A program made the position numbers and the translations under genes. The notes beneath the pieces were generated by a model. The model searched no databases. It was given only the letters and a program-made list of their open reading frames with translations, and was not told the DNA's origin. A stretch of 15,976 nt of DNA from a bacterium UBA2219 (GTDB lineage Bacteria > Desulfobacterota > Deferrimicrobia > Deferrimicrobiales > Deferrimicrobiaceae): positions 1-15,976 of the forward strand of contig DCUH01000099.1 of the NCBI GenBank assembly GCA_002327765.1, given 5' to 3'. Of the stretch, positions 1-7,163 are shown piece by piece. Positions within the stretch are counted from its first letter, which is position 1; every line of letters begins with the position of its first letter.

Positions 1-1286
1 TCTCCTCCGGCCTGTGGCCCTTCTCCACGCTGGGGTGGCCCGAGAAGACCCCGGACCTGGAGCGCTATTACCCGACGTCCGCCCTGGTGACCGGCTTCGA
101 CATCCTTTTCTTCTGGGTCGCCCGGATGATGATGATGGGGATCGAGTGCACCGGGAAGCCCCCTTTCCGCGACGTGGTGATCCACGCCCTGGTGCGGGAC
201 GCGAAGGGGGAGAAGATGAGCAAGACCCGGGGGAACGTCATCGACCCCCTGGAGGTCATCGAGAAGTTCGGTACCGACGCCTTCCGGTTCACGCTCGTCG
301 CCCTCGCGGCGCAGGGGCGCGACATCCGGATGTCCGACGAGCGGGTCGAGGGATACCGGAACTTCATGAACAAGCTCTTCCAGGCGGGCCGCTTCGTCAC
401 GATGCACGCGGACGGCACGACCGGCAGGGAGCTTCCCGACGACCTGTCGATCGTGGACCGGTGGATCCTTTCCCGGCTCCAGCGCGTGATCGACGAGGTC
501 CGCAAGGGGATCGAGGAATACCGGTTCAACGACGCGGGGTCGGCGTACTACCAGTTCGTGTGGCACGAGTTCTGCGACTGGTACGTGGAGATGATCAAGC
601 CGTCCCTGGACGTCGAGGCGGAAAACCGGGACCGCGAGCGGCAGCGCTCGGTTCTTTTGCGCGTTTACGAGACGATCCTCGCCCTCGGGCATCCCTTCAT
701 CCCGTTCATCACCGAGGAACTCTGGCATGCCCTTCCCGGCAAGCGGGGGCTCCTGTACGACCGGCCGTACCCGAAGGCGGACGCCGCGGCGGTGGACCAC
801 GACGTCGAGGACGACATGGGCCGCCTGATGGAGACCGTCCGGGCCGTCCGCAACATCCGCAGCGAGCTGAACGTCCCGCCGGCGAAGAAGGTGGAGGTCC
901 GCCTGAAAGGGCAGCCCGAGGGGCTCGCGTTCCTGAAGAGCCACGAGGAGATCCTGCGGCGCCTCGCCCGCGCGGACCGCGTCGCGTACGCGGACGCCGA
1001 CTACATCCCCGTCGAGGACGCCACGGCGGTCGTCGACGGGATCGAGGTGTGCATCCCGCTGGCCGGGCTGATCGACTTCGACCAGGAAGCCAGGCGCCTG
1101 GGCAAGGAGATCGAGAAGGGGAAGGCGGAGCTTTTCCGCGTGACCGGGCAGCTCAACAACGAGAAGTTCGTCGCGAACGCGCCGGAGGACATCGTCTCCG
1201 CACTTCGCGACCGGCGGGCCGCCCTGGAGGAGAAGTTGGGCAAACTCGGGAAGAACCTCGAGCTGGTGAGCAGATACCTCTCGTGA
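1..1286 (+). CDS. valS: Valine--tRNA ligase, C-terminal part (5' end outside window)
   Basis: Class I aminoacyl-tRNA synthetase that charges tRNA-Val in the cytoplasm. The frame is open from the first base of the window and the start lies upstream. The visible part begins in the catalytic domain with the valS-typical stretch SSGLWPFSTLGWP. The KMSKTRGN signature follows (KMSK codons at 213-224). Next comes the helical anticodon-binding domain containing FCDWYVEMIKPSL, and then a basic/acidic C-terminal coiled coil (from about 1069, LIDFDQEARRLGKEIEKGK) that is characteristic of ValRS and absent from IleRS and LeuRS. The stop at 1284-1286 overlaps the GTG start of nadC. Nothing looks truncated apart from the window edge. 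The identification is secure. Confidence 0.97.
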   Translation, partial: SSGLWPFSTLGWPEKTPDLERYYPTSALVTGFDILFFWVARMMMMGIECTGKPPFRDVVIHALVRDAKGEKMSKTRGNVIDPLEVIEKFGTDAFRFTLVALAAQGRDIRMSDERVEGYRNFMNKLFQAGRFVTMHADGTTGRELPDDLSIVDRWILSRLQRVIDEVRKGIEEYRFNDAGSAYYQFVWHEFCDWYVEMIKPSLDVEAENRDRERQRSVLLRVYETILALGHPFIPFITEELWHALPGKRGLLYDRPYPKADAAAVDHDVEDDMGRLMETVRAVRNIRSELNVPPAKKVEVRLKGQPEGLAFLKSHEEILRRLARADRVAYADADYIPVEDATAVVDGIEVCIPLAGLIDFDQEARRLGKEIEKGKAELFRVTGQLNNEKFVANAPEDIVSALRDRRAALEEKLGKLGKNLELVSRYLS

Positions 1287-2107
1287 TCCCTCCGTGGCAG
1301 TACGAGCAGCTCGTCCGGGACGCCCTGCGGGAGGACGCCCCTTTCGGGGACCCCTTCGGGGAGGCGCTTTCCGGCAACGGGAAAGGCGTCTTCCTGGCGA
1401 GGCGGGAGGGGATCTTCTGCGGGGGCCCCGTGGCGAAGGAGGTGTTCCGCCGCGTCGATCCCTCCGTCGCCGTCCTGTTCGTGCCGGAGGGGCGCCGCGT
1501 GGCCGCCGGCGACTGCCTGGGCGACGCGTCCGGGCCGGTGTCCGCGCTCCTGCGCGCGGAGCGGACGGCCCTCAACTTCCTGCAGCGGCTTTCCGGCGTA
1601 GCCACCGCGACCTCCCTTTTCGCGGATAAAATCATGCCGTACGGGACCCGGCTGCTCGACACCCGGAAGACGACGCCCCTGCTGCGCAACCTGGAAAAAT
1701 ACGCCGTCCGGGTCGGGGGAGGCACCAACCACCGTTTCTCCCTCTCGGACGGCATCCTCATCAAGGACAACGGCATCCGGGCCGCCGGGGGCGTCGCGGA
1801 GGCGATAGCGGTCGCCCGCCGGGCCGCCCATCACCTGGTCAAGATCGAGGTGGAGGCGGAAACCCTCGCGGAAGTCGAGGAGGCCGTTGCCGCCGGCGCC
1901 GACGCCGTCCTGCTGGACAACATGAAGCCGGCGACGGTGCGGGAAGCGGTGGCGCGCTTCGGGGGGGAAGTCTTCCTCGAGGCGTCCGGGGGCATCCACC
2001 TCGGGAACGTGGAGGAGTACGCGAGCACGGGGGTCGCCGCCATCGCCGTGGGGGCGATCACGCACTCCGCCCCGGCTTTCGACATCTCCTTCGAAATGAC
2101 CTCTTGA
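1283..2107 (+). CDS. nadC: Nicotinate-nucleotide pyrophosphorylase (quinolinate phosphoribosyltransferase)
   Basis: Converts quinolinate and PRPP to nicotinate mononucleotide, CO2 and PPi in de novo NAD synthesis. The GTG start overlaps the valS stop (GTGA) and gives 274 residues, the usual family length; the open frame extends further upstream only as a shadow of valS. Family motifs in order are ERTALNFLQRLSGVAT (about 93-108), LDTRKTTPLLRNLEKYAVR (about 125-143), GGGTNHRFSLSDG, KDNGI at 161-165, LLDNM, LEASGGI and GAITHSAPAFDIS near the end. The substrate-binding Arg, Lys and acidic residues are kept. One oddity is that the usual KDNHI reads KDNGI. The molybdenum-associated paralogue ModD is the main alternative, but the TRKTTPLLR...GGGTNHR block fits NadC better. 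Confidence 0.92.
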   Translation: MIPPWQYEQLVRDALREDAPFGDPFGEALSGNGKGVFLARREGIFCGGPVAKEVFRRVDPSVAVLFVPEGRRVAAGDCLGDASGPVSALLRAERTALNFLQRLSGVATATSLFADKIMPYGTRLLDTRKTTPLLRNLEKYAVRVGGGTNHRFSLSDGILIKDNGIRAAGGVAEAIAVARRAAHHLVKIEVEAETLAEVEEAVAAGADAVLLDNMKPATVREAVARFGGEVFLEASGGIHLGNVEEYASTGVAAIAVGAITHSAPAFDISFEMTS

Positions 2108-2742
2108 GACGACGCGCCCCCTTACTCCTACTGCTGCTCCTTTCGGTGGTCCCGTCACCCCCCTGCGCGCGCGCCGCAGACGGTTTCCGGCTCTACGAGG
2201 GGACGGCGGCGACGGTGAACAAGGAGGTCCTGTTCCTTTCCGACGTGCTCCGCGAGCAATGCCTCCTGCGGTGCGGCGCGGCGCCGGGCGGCGGGGCGGA
2301 GGACCTCTCCCTCGAAGAGGCGCGCGACCGGCTGATCTCCGACACCCTTGCGTTGCAGGAGCACGAAAAGCTCGCGCTCGGGCAGGTGGACAACGAGGCG
2401 CTGGCGGACCGGGTCCGGGAGGCCCTGGCCCGCGCGGCCGGCTGCGATTCCCCCTGCGTGAATGGCGTCCCCCCCGCCGAGATCGGGAAATGGGTGGGGC
2501 GAAAGCTTCTCGTCGGCGATTTCCTGGTCCGGCGGGTCGGCGCCTTCCTCGAGGTCAAGGACGAGGACGTGAAGAAGGAGCTTCAGCGCCGGTCCGACGA
2601 GGGGACCGCGGCCCCGGGGTCGTCCGTGGAGTCGGTGCGGCGGGAGCTCCTGGAGGAGAGAATCGCGAAGGAAGTGCGAAACTGGCGCGTCCGCGCCGCA
2701 TCGAAAGGGACGATCACCTTGTCGCCCCTGGAGGGGAAATGA
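2104..2742 (+). CDS. Short SurA-like periplasmic chaperone without PPIase domain
   Basis: The product has 212 residues from a TTG start that overlaps the nadC stop (TTGA). I see no clear ribosome site, so translation is probably coupled to nadC. The N-terminus is a signal peptide: MRRR, then a leucine-rich core, with likely cleavage after CARA near residue 25. It lacks a proper lipobox (PPC). ATVNKEVLFLSDV (about 36-48) and EEARDRLISDTLALQEHEKL (71-90) match the SurA N-terminal domain. The end, a VKDEDVKKEL helix and then EERIAKEVRNWRVRAASKGTITL, resembles the helix and strand that close the SurA chaperone core. No parvulin domain lies between them. A role in outer-membrane protein folding is inferred. 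Two CX3C pairs (C53/C57 and C114/C118) are unusual for this family. Confidence 0.7.
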   Translation: MRRRAPLLLLLLLSVVPSPPCARAADGFRLYEGTAATVNKEVLFLSDVLREQCLLRCGAAPGGGAEDLSLEEARDRLISDTLALQEHEKLALGQVDNEALADRVREALARAAGCDSPCVNGVPPAEIGKWVGRKLLVGDFLVRRVGAFLEVKDEDVKKELQRRSDEGTAAPGSSVESVRRELLEERIAKEVRNWRVRAASKGTITLSPLEGK

Positions 2743-3119
2743 CCGGAACCTACGCTCTCACCGTCCGGGCCTCGATCGCGGCCGCGCACCGGCTCAAGGA
2801 GTACGGCGGCAACTGCGAGAGGCTCCACGGGCACAACTGGCGGGTCGAGGTGACGGTGGAGTCCGACGAGCTCGACGCGCGCGGCATCGCCCTCGATTTC
2901 CGGGAGATCAAGACGGCCCTGGCCGAAGCGCTTTCCCGCTTCGACCACATGTACCTGAACGACGTCGCGCCCTTCGACGCCATGAATCCGTCCTCGGAGA
3001 ACCTCGCCCGGCACATCTACGAGGAGATGGAGAAAAAGGTGCCGCCCCCCGTGCGGGTGGGCCGCGTCACGGTGTGGGAATCCGAGGATGCCCGGGCGGA
3101 GTATTTCCGACGGGGATAA
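2739..3119 (+). CDS. queD: 6-carboxy-tetrahydropterin synthase / 6-pyruvoyl-tetrahydropterin synthase family (QueD)
   Basis: Tunnelling-fold enzyme of 126 residues that converts dihydroneopterin triphosphate to 6-carboxytetrahydropterin on the way to queuosine. The three zinc histidines are visible as H17 (AAAHRL) and H30/H32 (LHGHN). The catalytic cysteine is C26 in CERLHGH, and D69-H70 (RFDHMYLND) and E114 (VWESED) complete the active site. The Cys four residues before HGH argues against the PTPS-III folate-pathway variant, which has Glu there. The ATG overlaps the upstream stop (ATGA) and is preceded by GAGGGG at 2731-2736. No other queuosine genes are in the window. It is the last gene of the valS cluster and converges with the minus-strand DUF1858 gene 17 bases downstream. 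Confidence 0.9.
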   Translation: MTGTYALTVRASIAAAHRLKEYGGNCERLHGHNWRVEVTVESDELDARGIALDFREIKTALAEALSRFDHMYLNDVAPFDAMNPSSENLARHIYEEMEKKVPPPVRVGRVTVWESEDARAEYFRRG

Positions 3120-3136
3120 AAAAGCCTCGGCCGGCA

Positions 3137-3337
3137 CTACCCCTTCGCCCCGATCGCGGCGTTCAGTTCCGCCAGGAGGGAACCCAGGTCGATCCCGTGG
3201 ACCTTGGCGCCGTGCTCGAGGTCCTCGTACTCGGAAAGCTGGCACTGGACGCAGTCGATCCCGAACCGCCGGAAAACGGGGATCGTCTGCGGGAACCGCC
3301 TGAGGACCTCCTCGATCTTCATTTCCTTATCGATCAT
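3137..3337 (-). CDS. DUF1858-type small CxxC (disulfide redox-like) protein
   Basis: The product has 66 residues, starting at the ATG at 3335-3337 with a clear GGAGG ribosome site (at about 3349-3353 on the plus strand). The layout MKIEEVLRRFPQTIPVFRRFGIDCVQC, followed by a C-terminal helix, is that of the small DUF1858 domain. In that family a CxxC-type motif (here C29 and C32) sits after a helix in proteins often found beside redox or iron-sulfur enzymes. No partner domain is fused. The gene starts 33 bases after the end of mqnA on the same strand, so the two are probably co-transcribed. A redox or metal-binding role is inferred from the motif only; the biochemical function of the family is not established to my knowledge. 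Confidence 0.82.
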   Translation of the reverse strand: MIDKEMKIEEVLRRFPQTIPVFRRFGIDCVQCQLSEYEDLEHGAKVHGIDLGSLLAELNAAIGAKG

Positions 3338-3370
3338 CGCCGGTTTCCTCCGGGGCAGCTTTCACGGGCG

Positions 3371-4246
3371 TCAACGCGGCGAGGGAGCCGCGGGCTCCAG
3401 GAATTCGAGCGGCGGGGCGGCGGGTATGCGCCCGTACTTCGCCGCCAGCCGGTAGAAGAGCGAAAGACCTTCCGTTTCCTCTTCAAGGTCGTAGGAAAGG
3501 CAGTGCCAGTAATCTTCCTTTAGCTTCTCCGGCATCCACGCCGGTCCTCCCCAGGGGTACTCTCCCCGCAGGATCGCGTCCCGGACGGACCGCTTGGCTT
3601 CGAGCAGGGCGGCGGCGAACCGGGCGAGCGGCCCTTTCCGCGCCCCCTCCCAAGCGCTCCTTGCGGCGATCCATAGGGAGAAGACGAACGGCTTTCCGGT
3701 CTCCCGCCTCCACCATTCCCCCATGTCGGTCACGTGCGGCGCGATGCGGGAAACGGAGGCCCTAAGGGCCTCGTCCCCGATGGCGAGGTAGGCGGGAAAT
3801 TCCCGCAGCGCCTTTTCCGGCGGAAGCGCCGTCCGCTCGAGCGGGTTCGGGGTTCCCCGGGTCTCGCCGAGGAGGATCTCGAGGAGCGCCACGGACGTGT
3901 CGGAGGCGCCCGTCACCGCGATCGGGTCGCGCGGTATCTCCCGAAGCGGCATGTTCGAGAGGAGAAGGACGCTCATGACGCGGACGCGGGCGGAAACGGA
4001 GATCCCGGGGCAGAGGATGTAGAGATCGGGGCGCACCGCGTATTCGATCGACGAGTTCGGGGAGACGTCCAGCCCCCCCGAGCGCAGGAGCAGGTTCAGC
4101 TCGGAAGGGTGGCCCTCCACGAGGCGCGCCCCGGCCGCCCCGGGGGCGTCGCGGAGGGCGTGGAAGACGGGCACGAGGTTGGCGTAGGGGATGCAGCCGA
4201 CCCGTAAGGGATGATGAGCGGTCAAGCTTTCCTCGGGCGATTCCAT
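3371..4246 (-). CDS. mqnA: Chorismate dehydratase, futalosine menaquinone pathway (MqnA)
   Basis: MqnA removes water from chorismate to give 3-[(1-carboxyvinyl)oxy]benzoate, the first step of the futalosine route to menaquinone. The ATG at 4244-4246 gives 291 residues, close to the family norm; the open frame runs on to 4630 but that part is antisense to rsmD. Diagnostic segments are VGCIPYANLVPVF (16-28), PNSSIEYAVRPDLYILCPG (from 63), the SVLLLSNMPL block, AIGDEAL, and DMGEWWRRETGKPFVFSLW. The fold is like a periplasmic binding protein, but there is no signal peptide, as expected for a cytoplasmic enzyme. The related MqnD is less likely given the SSIEYA and IGDEAL motifs. A TAAAAT -10-like box lies on the minus strand at 4264-4269 without a good -35. 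The other mqn genes are not in the window. Confidence 0.88.
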   Translation of the reverse strand: MESPEESLTAHHPLRVGCIPYANLVPVFHALRDAPGAAGARLVEGHPSELNLLLRSGGLDVSPNSSIEYAVRPDLYILCPGISVSARVRVMSVLLLSNMPLREIPRDPIAVTGASDTSVALLEILLGETRGTPNPLERTALPPEKALREFPAYLAIGDEALRASVSRIAPHVTDMGEWWRRETGKPFVFSLWIAARSAWEGARKGPLARFAAALLEAKRSVRDAILRGEYPWGGPAWMPEKLKEDYWHCLSYDLEEETEGLSLFYRLAAKYGRIPAAPPLEFLEPAAPSPR

Positions 4247-4302
4247 GGGTTTTCTTTCCGGACATTTTAGCACGTGCGGCGTGCGGCGGTCCGCGCCCCG
4301 CC

Positions 4303-4331
4303 TTGACGGCCGAGGCCGAAATCCCAATAAT
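4303..4331 (+). promoter_or_regulatory. Sigma-70-like promoter for rsmD-coaD-aminotransferase
   Basis: TTGACG (4303-4308) and AATAAT (4326-4331) are separated by exactly 17 bases, each matching the consensus at five of six positions. The pair lies in the AT-richer part of the 94-base divergent gap between mqnA and rsmD. Transcription would be expected to start near 4338, only about three bases before the rsmD ATG, which implies a nearly leaderless message. This is seen by eye and has no experimental support. Confidence 0.6.
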
Positions 4332-4340
4332 GGGACTGGC

Positions 4341-4937
4341 ATGAGGGTCGTCGCGGGAAGGTGGAGAGGGCGAACGCTGCGCGCACCGCGCGGGTTCGCC
4401 GTTCGGCCGACGACCGACCGGGTGCGCGAGTCGATCTTCGCCATCCTGGGAGAGCGGGTCGTCGGGGCGAAGGTCCTGGACCTGTTCTCGGGTTCGGGCG
4501 CCATGGCCATAGAGGCGCTTTCACGCGGCGCTTCCGGAGCCGTGGCGGTGGAGTCATCGCCGGCGGCGGCGGCGGTCCTGAAGGCGAATCTCGCCTCCGT
4601 GGGCGCGTCGTCGGGCGCTTGCCTTTCCATGGATTACAGGAAAGCCCTGAGGCGGCTTGCGGACCGGGGGGAGACGTTCACCCTGGCGTTCCTCGATCCT
4701 CCGTACGGCAAGGGCCTGATCGACGAGGCGGCGGAGGCGCTGGAGCGCTCGGGGGTCTTGACGGCGGGCGCCGTCGTGGTGGCGGAAAGCGCCGCCAGGG
4801 ACCCGAAGGAGAAGGCGCCCCCGGCCTGGGTGCAGGAATCGGAGAGGCGGTACGGGGACACGCGCGTCTCGTTCTACGAGGTCCGTCCCGGCCCGGGAAG
4901 CCCGAAGGAGAGCGAAACGGTGAAGGAGGACCGATGA
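4341..4937 (+). CDS. rsmD: 16S rRNA (guanine-966-N2)-methyltransferase RsmD
   Basis: SAM-dependent methyltransferase that modifies G966 of 16S rRNA during small-subunit assembly. The ATG at 4341 gives 198 residues and the family-typical opening MRVVAGRWRGRTL; the frame is open upstream, but homologues start here. The SAM-binding motif I is VLDLFSGSGAMAIEAL (45-60) and the catalytic motif is DPPY (119-122). PTTDRVRESIFAIL (23-36) is another family hallmark. No Shine-Dalgarno sequence is seen, and a good promoter lies immediately upstream. The C-terminal tail (PGPGSPKESETVKEDR) looks disordered and carries the ribosome site of coaD within its coding sequence. The stop overlaps the coaD start (ATGA). 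Confidence 0.93.
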   Translation: MRVVAGRWRGRTLRAPRGFAVRPTTDRVRESIFAILGERVVGAKVLDLFSGSGAMAIEALSRGASGAVAVESSPAAAAVLKANLASVGASSGACLSMDYRKALRRLADRGETFTLAFLDPPYGKGLIDEAAEALERSGVLTAGAVVVAESAARDPKEKAPPAWVQESERRYGDTRVSFYEVRPGPGSPKESETVKEDR

Positions 4938-5428
4938 AAACGACCGCCGTTTACCCCGGTTCGTTCGACCCGCCGACCAACGGGCACCTCGACATCATCG
5001 AGCGCTCCTCCAGGATGTTCGCCCGCGTGATCGTGGCCGTGGCCCTCAACATACGGAAGAACGTGCTGTACACGCCGGCCGAGCGGGTCGGGATGCTCCG
5101 GGAGCTCACGAGCCGGTGGAAGAACGTGGAGGTCGACTCGTTCGGCGGCCTCCTGGTCGACTATGCGCGGAAGCGGGAGGCGCGCGTCCTGGTGCGGGGC
5201 TTGCGGGCCATCTCCGATTTCGAGTACGAGTTCCAGATGGCGCACATGAACAAGAAGCTGGCGCCGGAGATCGACACCGTCATGCTGATGACGGGGGAGA
5301 AGCATTCGTACATCAGCTCGAACATCGTGAAGGAGATCGCGATGTTCGGGGGGCGGATCGACGACCTGGTCCCGCCCGCGGTCAGGGATTCCGTATTCAA
5401 AAAGATGAAAGGAGCAAGGCGGAGATGA
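4934..5428 (+). CDS. coaD: Pantetheine-phosphate adenylyltransferase
   Basis: Transfers AMP from ATP to 4'-phosphopantetheine, giving dephospho-CoA, the penultimate step of coenzyme A synthesis. The product has 164 residues, the normal length. The nucleotidyltransferase (T/H)xGH signature is in GSFDPPTNGHLDII (9-22; T15, G17, H18). The substrate-contacting RGLRAISDFEYEFQMA (88-103) and the C-terminal ISSNIVKE motif (127-134) are intact. The ATG overlaps the rsmD stop and has a near-perfect AAGGAGG site at 4923-4929. The rsmD-coaD pair is a common bacterial arrangement. The next gene overlaps its stop. Confidence 0.96.
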   Translation: MKTTAVYPGSFDPPTNGHLDIIERSSRMFARVIVAVALNIRKNVLYTPAERVGMLRELTSRWKNVEVDSFGGLLVDYARKREARVLVRGLRAISDFEYEFQMAHMNKKLAPEIDTVMLMTGEKHSYISSNIVKEIAMFGGRIDDLVPPAVRDSVFKKMKGARRR

Positions 5429-6621
5429 AGCTTTCGAAGAGGGTGGCGAAAATCCAGCCTTCGGTGACCCTGGCGATCACCAACAAGGCCAAGCAGATGA
5501 AGGCCCAGGGCATCGACGTGGTCGGTTTCGGGGCGGGGGAGCCCGATTTCGACACGCCCGACAACATCAAGGCCGCCGCCAAGAAGGCGCTGGACGACGG
5601 CTATACGAAATATACCCCGGTCCCGGGTTCGCCGGAGCTCAAAGACGCCATCATCGCAAAGCTTTCGAGGGACAACGGGCTGGAATACAAGAGGGAGAAC
5701 ATCATCGTCTCGGTCGGGGCCAAGCATTCGATCTACAACGCCGCCCAGGCCTTCCTCGAAGAAGGGGACGAGGTGATCATTCCAGCCCCCTACTGGGTCT
5801 CCTACCCTGACATCACCCTGCTGGCGGGCGCCACCCCGGTGATCGTGGAGGCGAAGCAGTCCACCGGGTTCAAGATCACCGCCGGGCAGCTGGAAAACGC
5901 CATCACGCCGAAGACCAAGCTCGTCGTCCTGAACAGCCCCTCCAACCCGACCGGGGCCGCCTACTCGAAGGCAGAGCTCGAGGCGCTCGCGCACGTGATC
6001 GTGAAGAACGACATCGCCGTCCTGTCGGACGAGATCTACGAAAAGCTCGTGTACGACGGCTTCCGCTTCGTCTCCATCGCCACCCTCGGCGAGGAGATCA
6101 GGAAGCGGACGATCCTGGTGAACGGGCTTTCCAAGTCGCACTCGATGACCGGGTGGCGGATCGGCTACGTGGCGGCGGAGAAGGACCTCGTCGCCGCGAT
6201 GAGCAACATCCAGTCCCAGAGCACGAGCAACCCGGTATCGTTCTGCGACAAGGCGTCCATCGAGGCGTTGAACGGACCGCAGGATTTCCTGAAAGGGTGG
6301 GTGGCCGAGTTCGACCAGCGCCGCCGGTTCATGGTCGAGCGGCTCAACCGGATGCCCGGGGTCAAGTGCCTGCTGCCGCAGGGCGCGTTCTACGTCTTCC
6401 CGAACTTCTCCGGCTGCTACGGGAAGAAGACCCCGGCCGGCACGGTGATCAAGGGCTCCGCCGACATGGCCGACTACCTGCTCGCGGAATACAAGGTGGC
6501 CTCGGTGCCGGGCATCGCGTTCGGCGACGACGCCTGCCAGCGGTTCTCCTACGCCACTTCCATGAAGACCATCGAGAAGGGGATCGAACGGGTCGAGCAG
6601 GCCGTCAAGGCCCTTTCCTGA
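5425..6621 (+). CDS. PLP-dependent aspartate-type aminotransferase (class I, subgroup I-gamma)
   Basis: The product has 398 residues from an ATG that overlaps the coaD stop, with GGCGGAG just upstream. It is a fold-type I aminotransferase that probably moves the amino group between aspartate (or another amino acid) and 2-oxoglutarate. Landmarks are GAGEPDFDTPDNIK near the N-terminus, YTPVPGSPELKDAI, APYWVSYPD (Trp/Tyr at the PLP ring), NSPSNPTGA, SDEIYEKLVYDG, and the Schiff-base lysine K237 in NGLSKSHSMTGWRIGY. Near the C-terminus comes VPGIAFGDD...RFSYATS, which supplies the carboxylate-binding Arg. Substrate range (aspartate alone, or prephenate and aromatic acids too) cannot be read from the sequence. 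It is the last gene of its cluster and is followed by a strong hairpin. Confidence 0.92.
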   Translation: MKLSKRVAKIQPSVTLAITNKAKQMKAQGIDVVGFGAGEPDFDTPDNIKAAAKKALDDGYTKYTPVPGSPELKDAIIAKLSRDNGLEYKRENIIVSVGAKHSIYNAAQAFLEEGDEVIIPAPYWVSYPDITLLAGATPVIVEAKQSTGFKITAGQLENAITPKTKLVVLNSPSNPTGAAYSKAELEALAHVIVKNDIAVLSDEIYEKLVYDGFRFVSIATLGEEIRKRTILVNGLSKSHSMTGWRIGYVAAEKDLVAAMSNIQSQSTSNPVSFCDKASIEALNGPQDFLKGWVAEFDQRRRFMVERLNRMPGVKCLLPQGAFYVFPNFSGCYGKKTPAGTVIKGSADMADYLLAEYKVASVPGIAFGDDACQRFSYATSMKTIEKGIERVEQAVKALS

Positions 6622-6626
6622 TACCC

Positions 6627-6667
6627 GCGGGGCCCCGGGGGGACTGCTTCGTCCCCCGGGGCCGCGC
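6627..6667. terminator. GC-rich hairpin between convergent genes, probable terminator
   Basis: An inverted repeat folds as GGCCCC and GGGGGAC on the left against GTCCCCC and GGGGCC on the right around a six-base loop (TGCTTC, 6645-6650). It has one bulged G and three more outer pairs after a single mismatch. It sits between the aminotransferase stop and the convergent Nudix gene, so it could end transcription from both sides. No U-tract follows directly on either strand; the T-run at 6699-6705 is too far away. Termination is therefore inferred from position and stability. Confidence 0.6.
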
Positions 6668-6678
6668 TTCCCGCAAAC

Positions 6679-7092
6679 TTATAAAGGCCTCCGCCCGGTT
6701 TTTTTCCACGTGAAATAGTCGGACAGGATCTTCGCGTGGTCGAAGGCGATGGGGGAGGGAAGGTTCCTCTCGCCGAACAGCCGCGCTTCCGCGGCATCGT
6801 CGCCGCCCGACGGCGATCCCTCCGCGCGGCCGACGTAAACGGCGGAAATCGTGTGGAACCGCGGGTCGCGCGACGGGTCGGAATAGACGCCGAGGAGCAG
6901 GACGAGGGTGACCGCGAGCCCCGTTTCCTCGAGGGCTTCCCGGACGGCGGCGGTTTCCGCCGATTCCCCCGCCTCGACGAACCCGCCTGGAATGGCCCAT
7001 CCTTCGGGCGGATTCTTCCGTCGAACCAGGACGATGTCTTCGCCGACCTCAATGATCACATCAGCAGTGGGAAAGGGATTTCGCTGCTGCAT
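6679..7092 (-). CDS. Nudix hydrolase
   Basis: The product has 137 residues, starting at the ATG at 7090-7092 with a GGAGGG site just upstream. The Nudix box is complete: G37, E43, R51-E52, E55-E56 and G58 in GGFVEAGESAETAAVREALEETGL. It binds divalent metal and hydrolyses a nucleoside diphosphate linked to another group. The sequence before the box (VLVRRKNPPEGWAIPGGFVE) resembles ADP-ribose or NADH pyrophosphatase-like members, but the substrate cannot be fixed. The frame stays open for over 3 kb upstream, as an antisense shadow of downstream genes; homologous sequence begins only here. The gene stands alone, convergent with the aminotransferase and divergent from the LysE gene. Confidence 0.9.
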   Translation of the reverse strand: MQQRNPFPTADVIIEVGEDIVLVRRKNPPEGWAIPGGFVEAGESAETAAVREALEETGLAVTLVLLLGVYSDPSRDPRFHTISAVYVGRAEGSPSGGDDAAEARLFGERNLPSPIAFDHAKILSDYFTWKKTGRRPL

Positions 7093-7134
7093 CCGCCCTC
7101 CGTCCGCGCGGCCGGTTTCCCGCGGTGAAAGTGT

Positions 7135-7163
7135 GTTATAAAACTTACTATGGATTTCGGCAA
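7135..7163 (-). promoter_or_regulatory. Probable promoter of the Nudix gene, within a divergent gap
   Basis: On the minus strand TTGCCG (7158-7163) and TATAAC (7135-7140) are 17 bases apart, matching the consensus at four and five of six positions. Initiation would fall near 7128 and give a leader of about 36 bases with a good ribosome site. The -35 overlaps the first codons of the LysE gene. The same AT-rich core reads TATAAA (7137-7142) on the plus strand and may serve as the -10 of lysE, so the two promoters would share sequence and may interfere. Confidence 0.5.

Noticed and set aside
14..1282. An N-terminal extension of nadC reading through valS
   Set aside because: The translation is Arg/Gly/Pro-rich noise. 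NadC homology starts at the GTG overlapping the valS stop, and the full-length valS frame explains the region.
3118..3137. A possible intrinsic terminator for the mqnA-DUF1858 transcript (TTTTTT on the minus strand after GCCGGCCGAGGC)
   Set aside because: The T-run is well placed, but the hairpin has only a three-base stem, too weak to call.
4247..4630. A 128-residue N-terminal extension of MqnA
   Set aside because: It is antisense to rsmD and its promoter, has no family similarity, and MqnA homologues begin at about the ATG at 4246.
6699..6705. A T-run that might complete the terminator of the aminotransferase gene
   Set aside because: It lies more than 30 bases past the hairpin and inside the Nudix coding end, too far to act as its U-tract.
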